Source of the DNA: Akebia trifoliata
Lineage: Eukaryota > Streptophyta > Magnoliopsida > Ranunculales > Lardizabalaceae
NCBI GenBank assembly: GCA_017979445.1
Contig: CM030715.1
Coordinates: forward strand, 35,213,756 to 35,277,755
Reading direction: 5' to 3'
Length of the DNA: 64,000 nt
The translations under genes were made by a program, and so were the position numbers. This document shows positions 12,165 through 24,832 of the stretch, in pieces. Position 1 is the stretch's first letter, and each line of letters opens with the position of its first letter. The notes below the pieces were generated by a model that made no database searches, was not told where the DNA came from, and was given only the letters and a program-made list of their open reading frames with translations.

Positions 12165-13910
12165 ATGGCTTCATTCAGGTGGGTTCTTCAACTCCATAAG
12201 GACGTCCCAAGAGCTGCTCGTTTCTACTCAGAAGGGTTAGATTTCAGCATCAATGTCTGCACTCTACGATGGGCTGAACTTCAATCTGGTCCTCTCAAAC
12301 TTGCTCTTATGCAATCCAACAGGTTTCTCTTGTTCCCTCTCTCTCTCTCTACCCTTTTATTCCCTCTTAATCTTCTTTTTTCTCTTTGTTCATCGTCTTC
12401 TACAAATTCCATTACTACCCATTGAATTATATGTGATTTATGTTCCATTGGGTTGAACTCTTGCATAGTTGAATTGGGTTTGTTTGTGTTTGTGTGTGCA
12501 GAAGAGTAGGAAATCTATTTTTGTAATCTTTTATTGCAAATTTGATTATAATTTATCATGTTTAACAAGTATTTAAGAATGCATAAACTCAAAAATTGAA
12601 AATTTTTATATTTTTATTAGATTAACTATGATTTATGAATGCACATATAAGTAAAATACAGTTTGCAATTTCAAATTTCAAATCTTTGAAAATTACAAGT
12701 CATTGGATCATTGGTATTGGCATTGTGTACCAACCATGTACTCGATTCATTCGTCTTTGACCCATTTTGGCACATTCCCCATTACCGTCATGTCATTGCT
12801 TGCATGGTCAGCATCCACATATGACAACACTGTCAAGTGTATATGTTCCTCCACTCTTGGGTGTGTCATAACTCATACCCCAGTTAAGTCCCGTGACCTC
12901 TTATATTCATAGTTCTCCCCTTCTCCAACAGATCGGTCTTTTGGAGTAGTTGGTTGGTTAACAAACACTGCTCACAAGACATGATTGTATGCTGGGATAT
13001 CATCAATAATATATTTTTTTATTTGACAAGTACAAACCGTATAATTTTGATAACAATATCAATTATTGGAGTTTTCAGGGTGGCTTATTGAGATATCATA
13101 GGTGGACGATTTTTTGAGTGGGTAGATTTAGTACTTGGATGCTGATGTCAAAATTATTACGTGACGATTTGATCATTAAATCATGAACCTGAGATTTATT
13201 TTGTAAGATGCTTTGAATTTGTATATGAGCAATGGCATATTCAATCGGGAAAGTTCTGTATTGTACTAGAAGACAGCATTCTTGAAGACCTCCAAGGAAA
13301 CAGAAATATTTTATTTTCCTTAGTTATGCTCTTTCTTGCATTACTTGTCATAGTAAAGCCTTGTTGGACCCAAGAGTGAGCTATTAAGAAGGTTGGATTC
13401 GTTAATGTCGTAGTCATTTTTTTCCTCATAAAGGCTGCTCCAAGACCTTCGTATCTATTTTAGTTTACCGTTTTAGATGCAATGTCCAGTTTTGTTAAAT
13501 AAGTTTTGGAAAATGTCTTTGTTAACGACATTTATGAAATGCACTTCAAAGGATTTTCCATGAAATATCTATTATTTGACTAATTTAGTAAATGGCTCTC
13601 TCTTGCTTCACAGTGACCAGGTTGTGCAGAAGGGTTATTCTTCACTTCTATCGTTCTCAGTGACGGACATTAACAGCACAGTGACCAAGCTAATGGCATT
13701 AGGAGCTGAACTAGATGGGCCCATCAAATATGAAATACATGGAAAGGTAATAATCACATTTCCACAATCATAATATCAGGTTTACTAATCATCAAAATTG
13801 GGCTGTTGCCCCACAGAACTTGACTGTCCCAAATATCTTGATTGGATTTGCAGGTTGCAGCCATGAGATGTGTAGACGGGCACATGTTAGGCCTCCACGA
13901 GCCCATGTGA
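12165..13910 (+). CDS. Glyoxalase/VOC-superfamily protein (At2g32090-like)
   Basis: Three exons, 12165-12322, 13614-13746 and 13854-13910, give a 115-residue protein. Junctions are CCAACAG|gtttct, ttcacag|TGACCAG, GGAAAG|gtaata and ttgcag|GTTGCA; exon 1 ends two bases into a codon and the reading frame closes exactly. The N-terminus MASFRWVLQLHKDVPRAARF and the segment YSSLLSFSVTDINSTVTKL fit the paired beta-alpha-beta-beta-beta units of the vicinal-oxygen-chelate fold. The C-terminus DGHMLGLHEPM carries a Glu (113) where VOC proteins often place a metal ligand. The length matches the short single-domain plant members. No transit peptide is evident, so a cytosolic protein is likely. The substrate is unknown; relatives are annotated only as glyoxalase/bleomycin-resistance/dioxygenase superfamily. 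The upstream in-frame ATG at 12117 lies in purine-rich leader and is less likely to be the start. Confidence 0.92.
12323..13613 (+). other. Intron 1 of the VOC gene
   Basis: A 1.29-kb AT-rich intron that begins gtttctcttg and ends ttgcttcacag. It holds a CT-rich stretch just after the donor. No nested gene or clear mobile element is seen. Confidence 0.8.
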
Positions 13911-13982
13911 GAGTATCAGAAGAACTTGGTACAATCATTCAATCTAGGCAAACGCCATTTCGGACCAATTAGGTGAGAGCTT

Positions 13983-16438
13983 TTACTGCAGCATCTTGAA
14001 CTTCTCTGAGGACATTGGAAACACATGAGAAACTTTTTCCTTTATCGGATTCCCTTGAATGATGGATACTGTTTGTTCATCCAAATCAATAACTGTAGTA
14101 CACAATGTGTATAGTGTTGGACCTGTAAGTTTGCAGGCAATTAGAGAAGGGTATAACCAAGCATATTGGCTAGTCTTAATGAGAAGAATGAATCTGTAGA
14201 AATGGGATAATCTAAGATTTGAGACCTAAAAACAATAAATAGGGTAAATTAACTATATATCCATCTTGACTAGCCATTTAAGGCTCCCATTTGGGAGATC
14301 TACATTAAGAATCGACCTGATTGGATGACTCTATGCAATGAGAAGGATACGGAGGGCCAAAACTTATAGATCCTGCGATAAGGTTGATTTTTTATAGAAA
14401 AAGAGCTGCTATTGTCACCTCAACTTTTACTTATTACACCCTAATTAAAATAAAAATAAATAAATCAATAGGTTTAGAATAAGTAAAAGTTGGGGTGCCA
14501 ATAGAAACTCTCTCTTTTTCTTTTTTAAGATTTATATTTGTTAGATGTAGATCTTATATGGGCCTAATCCTAATTGTAAACAACCGCTGAAGTTGTTTGA
14601 GCGTGTTATAATGCTTTGTAATGTTGAAGTAATAACTTGAACCAAACTTTTGTAATGTTTGAATGGTGTGTTAATCTTTTAATTTGCACGTGATTAATAA
14701 TTTCAGAAATTGGGGTGTGATAAGTAAAAGGGTGCCACTAGACATACCAGTCATGTAGATGGGATACTTTTCATCATTCACATCTCCAAGAAGCGAGAGG
14801 AAATCAGCTTTAGAATGTTTTGATAATTGAGCTGCTCTTCTTTGCCTGCTTATAGAGTTCTCGTCTTGAACCTTCATGGAAACATTGAAGCCATGGATTT
14901 AACTTCGAGTACCCATTCTATATCAATCTCTTGTCTGTCTATAATGCTTCCTACATGCATCATACCACATACCTGCTTTACTTGAAGGTGAAGGTACATG
15001 TTTGCATGGAAGAAAGGTGTAACCCCAACTTCATGAACCGAAATCCTGTTCTTTGATGCAGTTTCAACGTTCAAGATCTTACGTGCCCTCATATCAACCA
15101 GATTATAGCTATGGCCCACAGAAGCTTCTGCTAAACGAATCCGCTAAAGACCCAGAAACCATGGGATCAAAACAATTGGCTTGTGTAACACAAAATTCAA
15201 ATATGTGATAGAATGGAGACTACAAGCTCATACAGTTAGTGCATCACCAAGGCTGGTTGCTTCAAGTAGGTCTCGAGAAATGAAGTTCCGTCCAATGCCG
15301 CCGGCCATGATCTCCTCTTTAGATGGAGGCACAGAATTTAGTGTAAATGCCTGAAGGAAATGGTGAACTGACTTATTTAGTTTCAGATAAATGTAGAGAG
15401 ATTCTATTGCCACACCAACTTTTGCTAAGAGCACCCCAATTCATATGATAGAAGCTCTCTAAGTCATTTGTCTCAGTATTGTTGGCAGTAATTATCATCA
15501 TTAGACAGAAGAGACCTCATACTTGACCTACCATATGAGTTTATCCTACAGAATCTAGATGGATTTTATATATTAGAAGAAAAAGAAAAAAAGAGACAGA
15601 GAGATGTTACCAGGCCGTTACTGTTGAATCCAAATGCACAGCTTGGAAGTTCACCTGCATATGTGTAAGCTGTGAAGGATAATCCACTCGACAGTGTTGC
15701 CTTGATGAGATAGCTGCAAACTCCATAAATAGAGATATTATACTCAGATTTGTGCTAGTGAGTATCAAGCCAATTCATGCAAACTCATCCAAGTCTGTCA
15801 CATAGCGAGTCAAGTGTCGCGGTAGTGATGTAACTCATTTATTATGTTTATAAATCTAGGGCCAGAATGAATTAGAGCATTACGTGTGTCCGACCAAAGC
15901 GATGTTGGCATCTTCGTTATGTGCTGCAATGGCCATGGAATCACTTACGACAAGAACATCTGAACAGTCATCTTGGGCCTCGGCATCTATGTTCTCCACT
16001 GTTTTTGAAAGAAATGGTAGTATTTCCTTCCTGAAATTCAGTAGAATTAACTGCACCCAAACAACTCAAAAACAGAACTATATGAGCATAACTTGCAGGC
16101 ACACATGTACATACTCTGTTTATAAAAAAATAAAAATGTCGAGAGAATGTCACATGGAGAACTGGGACACCGCTTCCTTCTGCAGTCCCCAAGAGTTCAT
16201 CCCAATATCTTGGAAAATTCTTCATGTTTGCATCAGTGAGCGCTTTAATGATCAGTTGGGATTCCGGGGATTGAGCGAAAGGGAGGAGCTGATGTTGAAG
16301 GATTAGGTCTGTGGTCAATCTACTCTTTATCAGGTTGGAGAACCTTTGACCTATTAGGAAACCCATTTCATAGGCTTCCTCACAAGGCCCCATCTCAAAC
16401 ATCTCCAACATCTTCTCTGTGCCTTTTGAGCTTTCCAT
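13983..16438 (-). CDS. C45 acyltransferase-like hydrolase
   Basis: Seven minus-strand exons assemble into 368 residues: 16438-16154, 16050-15884, 15713-15611, 15350-15234, 15143-14973, 14871-14748 and 14122-13983. All introns are GT-AG and all phases agree, ending at TAA 13985-13983. Exon 1 contains EEAYEMGFLIGQRF. Exon 2 contains DDCSDVLVVSDS followed by AIAAHNEDAN, the pattern of the Ntn-hydrolase C45 family (acyl-CoA:6-aminopenicillanate acyltransferase type), with Cys124 as the candidate nucleophile. Exons 3-4 give AGELPSCAFGFNSNGL and GGIGRNFISRDLLEA. The last exons give YPIYMTG, then PTLYTLCTTVIDLDEQT and a GNP motif. Plant members are uncharacterised hydrolases; autoproteolytic activation is known for the fungal enzyme and is only inferred here. 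Cys124 follows Asp rather than the Gly seen in the fungal enzyme. The start used is ATG 16438-16436; no upstream in-frame ATG was noted. Confidence 0.9.
14401..14745. mobile_element. MITE inside intron 6 of the C45 gene
   Basis: The left end CTATTGTCACCTCAACTTTT and the right end TTGGGGTGTGATAAGTAAAA (continuing GGGTGCC) are inverted. An internal copy of the right end (AAGTTGGGGTGCCAATAG, near 14485) suggests a composite or nested structure. The copy at 16880-17215 aligns along the whole length. The right end lies only a few bases from the exon 6 donor at 14747-14746. Confidence 0.6.
15395..15465. mobile_element. MITE fragment in intron 3 of the C45 gene
   Basis: It starts GAGAGATTCTATTGCCACAC and ends near AGAAGCTCTCT, with only one full terminus retained. 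It matches the family at 21980-22110. It lies inside the 259-bp intron between exons 3 and 4 and does not touch the splice sites. Confidence 0.5.
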
Positions 16439-16879
16439 CTCTCTAAACAATCTTCTCTCTTTCTGTATATTTTCACATACTTTTACTGCTCAACATCATC
16501 TTATCCACATAATTCTATGTATGTATTGATTTGGATGGTTGAAATAGGTGGGCTGGGTTATCTTTTATATGGGCTCCAGCCCATGTTTGGTAACCATCTG
16601 TTATATGGACTTGGATCACAAACATTGACCAGATTTTCTGATGAACCGAAGTTTTCGATGTTGATTGCATTTTTAAGATTGATGTCTCCTCGATGTGATT
16701 ATCAGTTGTGATCTAGAAGTATGTTACTAGCATCAATTTTATAATGTGGCTGAGATGCACCATTTCATTACTAACATGCATCCCCTTCTTAGAGTTGGTC
16801 ATAATGATTTTTACTAGTATTAATTAGGAGATTAAATTAGTATAAATTGAAGACCAGATTAGGTTTTTAATAGGTTATA

Positions 16880-17215
16880 AATTTAGAGAGCTACTATTGG
16901 CACCCCAAATTTTACTTATTAAATAAAATAAATAAAAGTTAGGGTGCCCATAAAAACTCTTTTTTTTTTTCCGCTACATCTCCATGTTTTGGGTTTAGAA
17001 TTTTATATGAGCCTAATCATAATTCTTAAAAACTACTGAAATGGTTTGCATGAGTGTTATAATGCCGAGATTATAATTTGGGACAAACCCTTGTAATGTT
17101 TGAAGAGTGTGTTTTAATCTTAAATTTTTTTGTTTTTTTGGGGGGGGGGGGGTGAAATAATTTAAGAAATTAGGGGTGTAATAAGTAAAAGTTGGGGTGC
17201 CAATAACAGTTCTTT
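16880..17215. mobile_element. MITE, same family as C45 intron element
   Basis: It begins AGAGAGCTACTATTGGCACC and ends AAGTTGGGGTGCCAATAACA. The interior (TTATATGAGCCTAATCATAATT, TTGTAATGTTTGAAGAGTGTG) aligns with 14520-14745. A G-run of about 13 bases lies near 17140. Confidence 0.6.
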
Positions 17216-17226
17216 AAAAGATTAAT

Positions 17227-17891
17227 GCTGGAGTGACCTTAATGGGGGGACACATGAAGACATTTTGATGTGGTGGCGTGCGTATACCCATAGATGCATT
17301 TTCTATGAGATACAAGTAAAATGCATCTATGGATATTCCTGTGTGTCATGGTAGTGTTCTTTCGAAGCGAGGTCGTGTGGCGCTTAGGATGCTAATCCGT
17401 AAGCAAATCTGTCAAAAATATCTCATACACAAAAAATATAGTTAGTAAAAAAAAGAGAACGGTGATAACATTAGGAGGCAACTTTGTTGATATAGTATGC
17501 AATTATACGGTGCAACACGTTACAAAAACTAATAAGGTATGTTACGAGCAATTAGTGATCTAGTATATGCGGGATGCCATGTAACTTGAGCAAAGGCTTA
17601 AAGTCAATATGGATGTAGGCTGGGGATTGAGACCAAAGACACCCTTTTTACCAAGAGCACGCTAAATCTTTCCTAGGTTTCTAGAAGGAAATATAAAAAA
17701 TAGAGATCGGTCATACTCTTCTATCTTTTATTACAATAATGCCACTAAGTTAATAGATATGTCCTGATACGGGACTAATATGACTTCATATGTGAGCCTT
17801 ACACAAAACTGCTCCTAGGTGATTTCAGGACAAGCTACACCTAACTCTACCACATTAAGGTGTCTTCCGCTGAGGTCACTCCAGCACAACT
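17227..17891. mobile_element. 665-bp non-autonomous element, TGCTGGAGTGACC TIRs
   Basis: The ends TGCTGGAGTGACCTTA and TGAGGTCACTCCAGCA are inverse complements. The interior contains an inverted pair around ATGCATCTATGG near 17291-17340 and no coding frame. It is the longest copy of the family also seen at 9614, 27603, 32893 and 33096. Confidence 0.65.
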
Positions 17892-18196
17892 CTTAAATTA
17901 ATGGTGAAATTGTGTTATTTTTATTTTTGGGCTTGCAATTTTATATACAAGTCCTTTGATTATTTGGCTTGGTTACATGTCAAATAGTTGTCATAGGTAC
18001 CCATCACCAACTTGGTAAGCCATTCATTAGGACTATCCATGGATCTAATTAGACTTGAATCAAGGTTGATCTAGAACTAATTCGATACGAATTGAACTTA
18101 TTGGATTGGATTCTTATCAGCTGTCAACATTTAGATTCAAAATTGATTTGACACTAGATTAAAACTCAAATTCAACGAACAAATACAATAAATATA

Positions 18197-18434
18197 ACCC
18201 CGAGTGGTTGGCTCAATGGCAATTTCAGACCGATTAGCGATTAACACCCATAAGTCATAAGTTCAATACCCAGTATGAGCATTAATACCTCAAAGGCCAC
18301 CCATGAGGACGCACCTCCATTTACTTGGTGCGTGTGATGTGTGAGTGCTGCATGTGCCCCGAAACTAGTCCTTGGACAATACCATGTTCTGTGGATTGGG
18401 CAAAGCCCAAATTTGGGTCTGGTCCAACAAAACT
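18197..18434 (+). mobile_element. tRNA-derived SINE, family 1, full length
   Basis: The head reads CCCCGAGTGGTTGGCTCAATGG. An A box (TGGCTCAATGG, 18209-18219) and a B box (GTTCAATACC, 18261-18270) are spaced as in tRNA promoters. The body reads CTAGTCCTTGGACAATACC and GGGCAAAGCCC. The copy at 56876-57056 matches from GCATTAAT onward. It is non-coding. Confidence 0.7.
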
Positions 18435-18452
18435 CTAATCTATATAATAAAG

Positions 18453-18894
18453 GGTATATTACACTTTGACCCTATGGTTTGCTGTAATTCTATGTTGACC
18501 CCTTGACATTTTGACAATTTCACTTACCTTCCCCATCAAAAAAGTTGTCAACATTCAAATGTTATTTTACTACTTTCCCTCTCATTTTATTGTAAGAAAG
18601 TAAATTTAAAAGGATAAAAAATACCCCCATCTTTGCATTCTCACACTCATTTGCATGAATCCATTTTTCACATGGATGTTTTGTTTATAAAAAAATAGCA
18701 TTTTAAAAAGGGGTAAAATAGTATTTTTTTTAATAGTAAAAATCATTTTTAATTGGTTGACCAAAAAGACAAAAGGGCTAATTGAGTCAGTTGGATACCT
18801 ACAAGGAGTTAAGTACAATTGTCAAAACATTAAGGGGTTAATATGAAATTATGCCAAATCATAAGGGGTTAAAATGTAATTTATCCTATAATAA
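18453..18894. mobile_element. MITE with ~65-bp TIRs
   Basis: The left arm (TATATTACACTTTGACCCTA, then GGTTTGC and TTGACCCCTTGACATTTTGA) is mirrored on the right (TTGTCAAAACATTAAGGGGT, then CATAAGGGGTTAAAATGTAA). The AT-rich interior has no credible coding frame. Confidence 0.6.
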
Positions 18895-21800
18895 AACACA
18901 ATGAGAGACCCACTCCCTGCATCCCTTACATTAAGAGAAAGATAATTTTTAACTTTATTGTTTTCCCCTTATCTTTCTTACAAAAAATGTCATCTATATT
19001 GTCTTTTATTTTCTATCTCCCTCCAATTTTATTATTTTTTCTATACAATCACCCCTTTTTCAAAATTATATCCCTCCAATTTTATTGTTTTTCCTCTTCT
19101 ACTCCCTTAATCCTAAAGAGAGTGTTCATGCCAATAAGTACATGCAAAACCTGTTACTATTGTAACCCCACAACTCCTATAATTACGTTACCTAAAATTT
19201 TTGAAACTATAAAATTATCTTTTTAACTAATACTTTAAATTACAAAACACCCTTACATGTGCGTTTGCACGTGCCAGCTACTAGTATCTTTAAATAAGAG
19301 TTGGGATGAGGTGACTCATGAAAAAGTGCCACTTCTCTACCCTTTAAACAAAGAGTCCAACTAGCCTTACTAAATAAGGATTTCACCCTCGCTTAGTGTC
19401 CTTGGCTCATCTTGTGGCATCCAAAAACATGATTTGATGTTTCAAGGTTGTAGAGGACAAAATTCTTTGCACTTTGGGGGAAAAAAAATTCAAAAAAAAA
19501 TTAATTTTCACCAATGATTTCAAATTCAAGTTTGATAGTTATGTGGAATTTTGATAGCCGTCCATTTTCAAAACCTTGGATTAAGCCTAAAAAGAATTGT
19601 GTTTTTATTATTATTTTATATATGAGTTTCTTAAATACCTTAGAGGGCTGTGGTAGTTAGTTTGAGCAAAACGACCCTTAGTAAGGCTTAAGATCTTACT
19701 AAGTTCGTAAGGAATAGTTTTCTCTTAAACAAACAAGAAGTTCAACAGTTGGAAAAACGCATGTATCATGAAGATGTTACGTATCCTAAGATAAATTTTG
19801 GCAGTTGGATTTCATGTTTTAATGGTTGAGATTTCATATTTTTCATGAGTCAAGGGTCCGAATCCTTGAAATAGTACAAGATTTTCTCACATTTTACCCA
19901 ATCGGATCCCTATGGATTGGGATATGGTTCATCCAAGAACCCAACTCCTCGATCCATGCCCTTCCTATTCATTAATTGACAGCCCAACTATTTATCCTTG
20001 ATTCCTACTTAAACTAGGTGAAAATCAAAATATCTTAAAAAAATACAAAATATATAAAAGACAGCCGATAATGCTATATAATGGCCTTTCTGTAATTTTT
20101 TTTTATTGTTCTAAGATTTTGTCTAGAGGTACCGACAGCCATGACAAATATTTGTATTTTTTGAAAATAATATAAAAATAAATTTAATATATTTGTCAAA
20201 AGCGCATGGTCACAAAGTTGGAGTATGGGTTTAAATAAAAGAAAAATATATATTAAAAGTTATGAAATATATATAATGAAAATTCATAAAATCAAGTTAT
20301 TATTATCAAATCCCATATTTTTACATTTATGAACCACCAAATTCTATTATGTATCAAATGCCACATTGAAAAAAAAGAAAAAGAAAAAGAAAGTGTTTAA
20401 TTTTTTTAACCCGTGAAAAAAATTTGAAAAAACGAAAAAAAGAAGAAAGAAATAAAACAGCATTTTTTTTTTTTTGTCACAAATGAAAAAGTCTCACTTT
20501 TTTAATCATTTTAATCGTTAGAGATGCAAGATGCGTTTTAAACACATCTTCTTTTTTTTTTCAAAAAAATTAAATTATCGTTTTTTGTTACATAGTCAAA
20601 AGAAAGTAATAAACTCAAAATCTTTTGTATTATTGTTCAAGTCCTTGAAATTAGGATAATTGATCTCAATTACATGTGATCATCGGTGCTCTTAAACCTA
20701 ACCCATTGACTAAATCAATTTTAGTATGATTATGTTGGAGTTGAAAGTTCTCACATAAACAAAACCCCATGATTCATGCATTGTACCTTTGCCAAATGGG
20801 TCGGAGCATCTATGGTCCATAATATAAGTGTAAATATGCTTTTCCACCGAATTTTTTTCTTTCTTTCTCAAAATTAATGTAGAACCACAACTTTAGGCAT
20901 CCTATGTTTGATCCTTTGGTGGAAGACCCCACCATTCAAAAACTCCATTTGGTGCACCCTTTTTTGGGCCCACTGACCCATTTTTTCATTGTGGGCTGGA
21001 AACCCAATGCCCAATATTATTACTCCATCAATGTAATGGGCTGGTCCATAATAAAGTAATAAAATATTCAAATCAAAACGGCTATAATAAGTTGCTGTAA
21101 AATATTCAATTTTTTTTTTAAATAATGTAGCAAAGAGAGGCATTTTTGAGATGTGGGGTCATGACATGACAGCATTGTCCTTTATGAAAACCAATATCCC
21201 TCGTGTTTCTGAAAGATGGTGCAGATATCAATCATGACTTGGAAAAGAACCGTTGGGTTTGAAAAGGCTCACCCTCTTATTTGGTAGTGTTAAACGATAC
21301 TTGGATTAGAAATAGATATCATGAAGGAAGGAAAGACAGCACCTCATTAAAGAACACATGTGATGGTTGGTCAGTATGTATGACTCGATGAGGTGTGGGA
21401 AATGTTTCCCTGCACAGAGATTCTCCTCATAGAATAAAAAACAGGAGAATCAATCACACCCACAAGGAGGAAGTACACTAAGAACAACCTCTTTACTTTT
21501 TTTAGGGTTTTCAATTATATTCAAAATGGTATAAGATTCACAACTTTTTTTTATTTAATTTTTTTACTTTCTTTATTTTATTTTTATTTTTTAGCATTTT
21601 GGGAATTAGAAAATGGATGACTAGAGTAGACCAATGGTATTCATGATAATCTAACGCTCCCTCTAACATATGCCCCCTACCCTTCCATCACAAAATCGTA
21701 GATCATCAAGAAAAACATTTATGATTTTGCATATCCTAAGGCAAATGATCTACAATTCAATGATGGGGGCGTACGTCAAAGGGGGGAGTTAGAAAGTCAT

Positions 21801-21979
21801 TATTCATAGTATTACCAAGCTAACATCGGCAAATATGATGATTTCAACTCCACCAACCTTCCACTTTGAGCTTAGGACAACTTGCTTAGGTAGTGTTTGG
21901 GAATGTTTTAGGATATATTTCCTATAATTGTGATCTTCAAAAGTGTTTTTTTTTTTTTTTAAATTTAAAATTAATATTG

Positions 21980-22110
21980 AGACTTAGCATATATTGCCAC
22001 ACCAACTTTTGCATAACACCACCCTTAGATGTGTACTTATTCTTTGGTGATTTACATATGAATTGGGGTGGTGTTAGCAGAAGTTGGTGTGTCAATAGAA
22101 TCTCTCTTGA
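21980..22110. mobile_element. Short MITE, CTATTGCCACACCAAC-type
   Basis: The left end ATATTGCCACACCAACTTTT and the right end AAGTTGGTGTGTCAATAGAA flank ~130 bp. The internal TTTGGTGATTTACATATGAA is shared with copies at 60505-60580 and 62860-62975. Confidence 0.65.
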
Positions 22111-24654
22111 CATTTGGTAAGGTTATTTATATGTTTTCTATTCCGACCGTTAGATTGGATATTAATCGAGTGGTTATGATTTTTTTAATCTTATAAGTAG
22201 CAATGTATGGGACGGTTTTAAATTCATTTATTATCCTTTTTCTTAGGTGAGAGAGACAAGAAAGGGTGTACTAGGGTTTCAGGGTTTGTGTTTGGAAATA
22301 AATTCGAGTGTTAATGATTGTACTATTTTCCTTTAATTTTCATAGTGAAGATCAGGTACTATCTAATGGATATTGGAACTATGTAAATCTTCAATCTTAT
22401 CATTGTCGTTTGTTTTTCTTCCTATGTTATTGTACCTAATCATAACGGGGTTTTTACATGAGATGAGATCCTCTGCAGTACTTTTTTTTTTTTTTTCCTA
22501 TAGTTGCCTGCAGTACTCTTGAAATAGTGGAGAAGCCATGTTGAAAAATACAAACTAACACATCAATCATGTAATGATCGAGATTTAAATCAATTTTGAA
22601 AAAAAAAAAAAAACAAAAAAGTTTTTTAGGCTCGATTAAAGGCATTGAAATTGAGCGATCAGTGAAACTCCATAATTTCAACATAGCGATTTTGATGTCT
22701 CTTGCATGTGATGCTCTCTCAATCGTGAAACCGCACTACAAGGAACTACAGGAAAAATGTACAGAGGATCCGTCCCTTTTCCACATTTTCGCACAACAAT
22801 AATTGATTGTAAAATGGCACATCACAAAACTAAGGTAGAAATTTGGCAAAAACATGAGCAATGCATACCTAACCCACTTATGGCTTTCAGCTTCTAAGAG
22901 AATTTAACGAACTTTAAATTATGTTTGTTTTTTGGATGATAATGTCCTATTTTTTAGTTAATGATAAAAGCACCCTTCAAAATATTTCTAAGATTCCCAC
23001 TACTTCTCTAGATTCCAAAAAGCATTCTTCCATACATTCAACTTCCGAACTGTGATTCTTATAAAAGTGATTCAAAGAGAAGTACTTGTATAGAAGCACA
23101 ATTGCCCAATGCACCGTATTCCCAAATGAAACTTTACGTTTAGGGTTTCATCCATTCAAAATGGCCTCGGATTCACAAGAGGTCCTTTAAAATTTTCCCT
23201 TTGAACTCTTGTTTTCTAATTAGTGGTTAATCTGAAGATATATAGCGTTGAGGTATTGTGAGTTTTAGGATAAAAGAGGCTTACAAAGTAAATAATTCTC
23301 TACCTCAAAAATCCACCTAAATTAGGGTTTCATTGACATGTAAGTATCTTGCCATTCAATAAAACTGTGTTTGTTTGCAATGGAAACAGTACCGTGAATT
23401 GGAACTCAATTAGAATGAGAGTTGATTTTGCAACCAAGCACACCCTAGAAGTCTTGATTCACCAGGAACTGATATTTTATGTCCATCTATTCCACTGAAT
23501 CTTTTTTTTTTTCTTTATCATTTGTTCTTGAACAATCACACTTTGTAAAAGGACCTCTTCTTGATGTTTAATTAAGGTAAATCTTTCACTAAAAGTGCAT
23601 CAACAGACCATAGAGAAGAAGTTTAAAATACAAACATGGCCACAAAGTAACTTCCCCAGGACAAGTGTGTTCTTCATGAAAATCAATGAAAAACATGTCT
23701 ATAGATGGTGTCCAAACTATTACAAAGAAACTAAGTAAATAAAAAGTAAACAACCCTAATTTAAATGAAAGCCAAAAACTAGGAAAGAAGAACACAATAG
23801 TATCTAATGGATCCCCCCATTTCCACTCCTTTTTTTTTGCTTATAAGTAATATTATAAAAAAAAGCATACAATAAAATGAAAAGCAAGCAATTGCTTCAT
23901 GCAGCTAGCTACACTACTTGAACCATTGTAGCCTTGTAGGGTTCACTATCAACACTGAGGGTAGTTTGGTAATTTGATCCACAAGGGGACATGTCTGGGA
24001 ACTTGTTGCAGTAAGAGAGCAATACCCAAGAATTCATCATTGTAGAATGTGCGATGTAAGGCTCCTACCACATGTGTTGCCTACTTGCCTTTGAGATAGC
24101 AATAAGAAGATGAGTACAAGCATGAACAAACCTGTAAGTAATGTTGTTTTCTGCTTTGGTGCCTTTTGAAGCTGCTCTTAGTACCTGAAGTTAAGGAAAC
24201 TTACCATTTCTCTAATATAAGATCACACTTTATCTAGGGATAATGGGTTGATAACTTCAAACCCTAAGAGAGATGAATCTAGAACTATCACTAATATCAA
24301 CAGTTACATATGTAAAAAAAAAAATGAACTGTTAGAATTAGTATAACAAATAAATTGTTTGTGACCCAAGAGGAGAAACAAGGAAGCTTTATGTAGAAAT
24401 CCATGATTTGAACTCCATATAGAAAATGATCAAGGTAAGCGATCTTCAACAACACAATAAGAATTGATAAAGAAGCACACATGTCAAACATTAATAAACA
24501 AATAAACCTGCCAAAAGCTAGAAGAGTGCAAGTAAGAAACCATCACATTACCAAACCACAAGATCTAAGCAGCTAAATAATGACAAAGAAAGAATAAATT
24601 AATCAACAAGGAACACATTAAGTTAGATCTTGTAAGAATTTTCCATAAGAAGAG

Positions 24655-24832
24655 AGAAGGGAGCTCCCTTCAGTCCAAGAACGGAAAACATAAGACTCAA
24701 TTTATCTCTCGCATCATTCACTCATTTACTGAGCAGTATCTTTATCTTGTACTTAGTATTTGGGTGAATGAGTCGAGAGTTAGTTAAATCTTAATACTTC
24801 CCATGAGTGGACTGAAGAGAGCTCTCTTAATA
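24655..24832 (-). ncRNA. MIR319: MIR319 precursor foldback
   Basis: Read on the minus strand, the 3' arm contains TTGGACTGAAGGGAGCTCCC (mature 21-mer at 24678-24658), identical to canonical plant miR319. The 5' arm holds the near-complementary GAGAGCTCTCTTCAGTCCAC (within 24828-24805). The arms keep pairing inward, including CTCTCGACTCATTCACCC on the 5' side against the complement of GAGTGAATGATGCGAGAG on the 3' side. This lower-stem and loop-proximal pairing is the long foldback of MIR319 genes, which are diced from the loop side. miR319 is known to cleave mRNAs of class II TCP factors controlling leaf growth. A TATA box lies about 360 bp upstream. No other gene overlaps. Expression cannot be judged from sequence. 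Confidence 0.95.

Larger units (their letters stand above)
16439..24654. other. Gene-free interval with MITEs and a SINE
   Basis: The first 100 bp are the likely leader and promoter of the C45 gene. The rest has no supported protein gene. It holds MITEs at 16880-17215, 17227-17891, 18453-18894 and 21980-22110, a SINE at 18197-18434, a foldback near 21640-21805, and AT-rich stretches (19500-20650) with poly-A runs. The last part (about 24.0-24.65 kb) is probably transcribed downstream sequence of the MIR319 unit. Confidence 0.55.

Noticed and set aside
17140..17152. G-run considered as a G-quadruplex
   Set aside because: A single homopolymer run in a decayed MITE; no four-tract arrangement.
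18197..18270. Possible tRNA gene
   Set aside because: A and B boxes are present but no cloverleaf with acceptor stem can be formed, and the sequence continues into a SINE body with dispersed copies.
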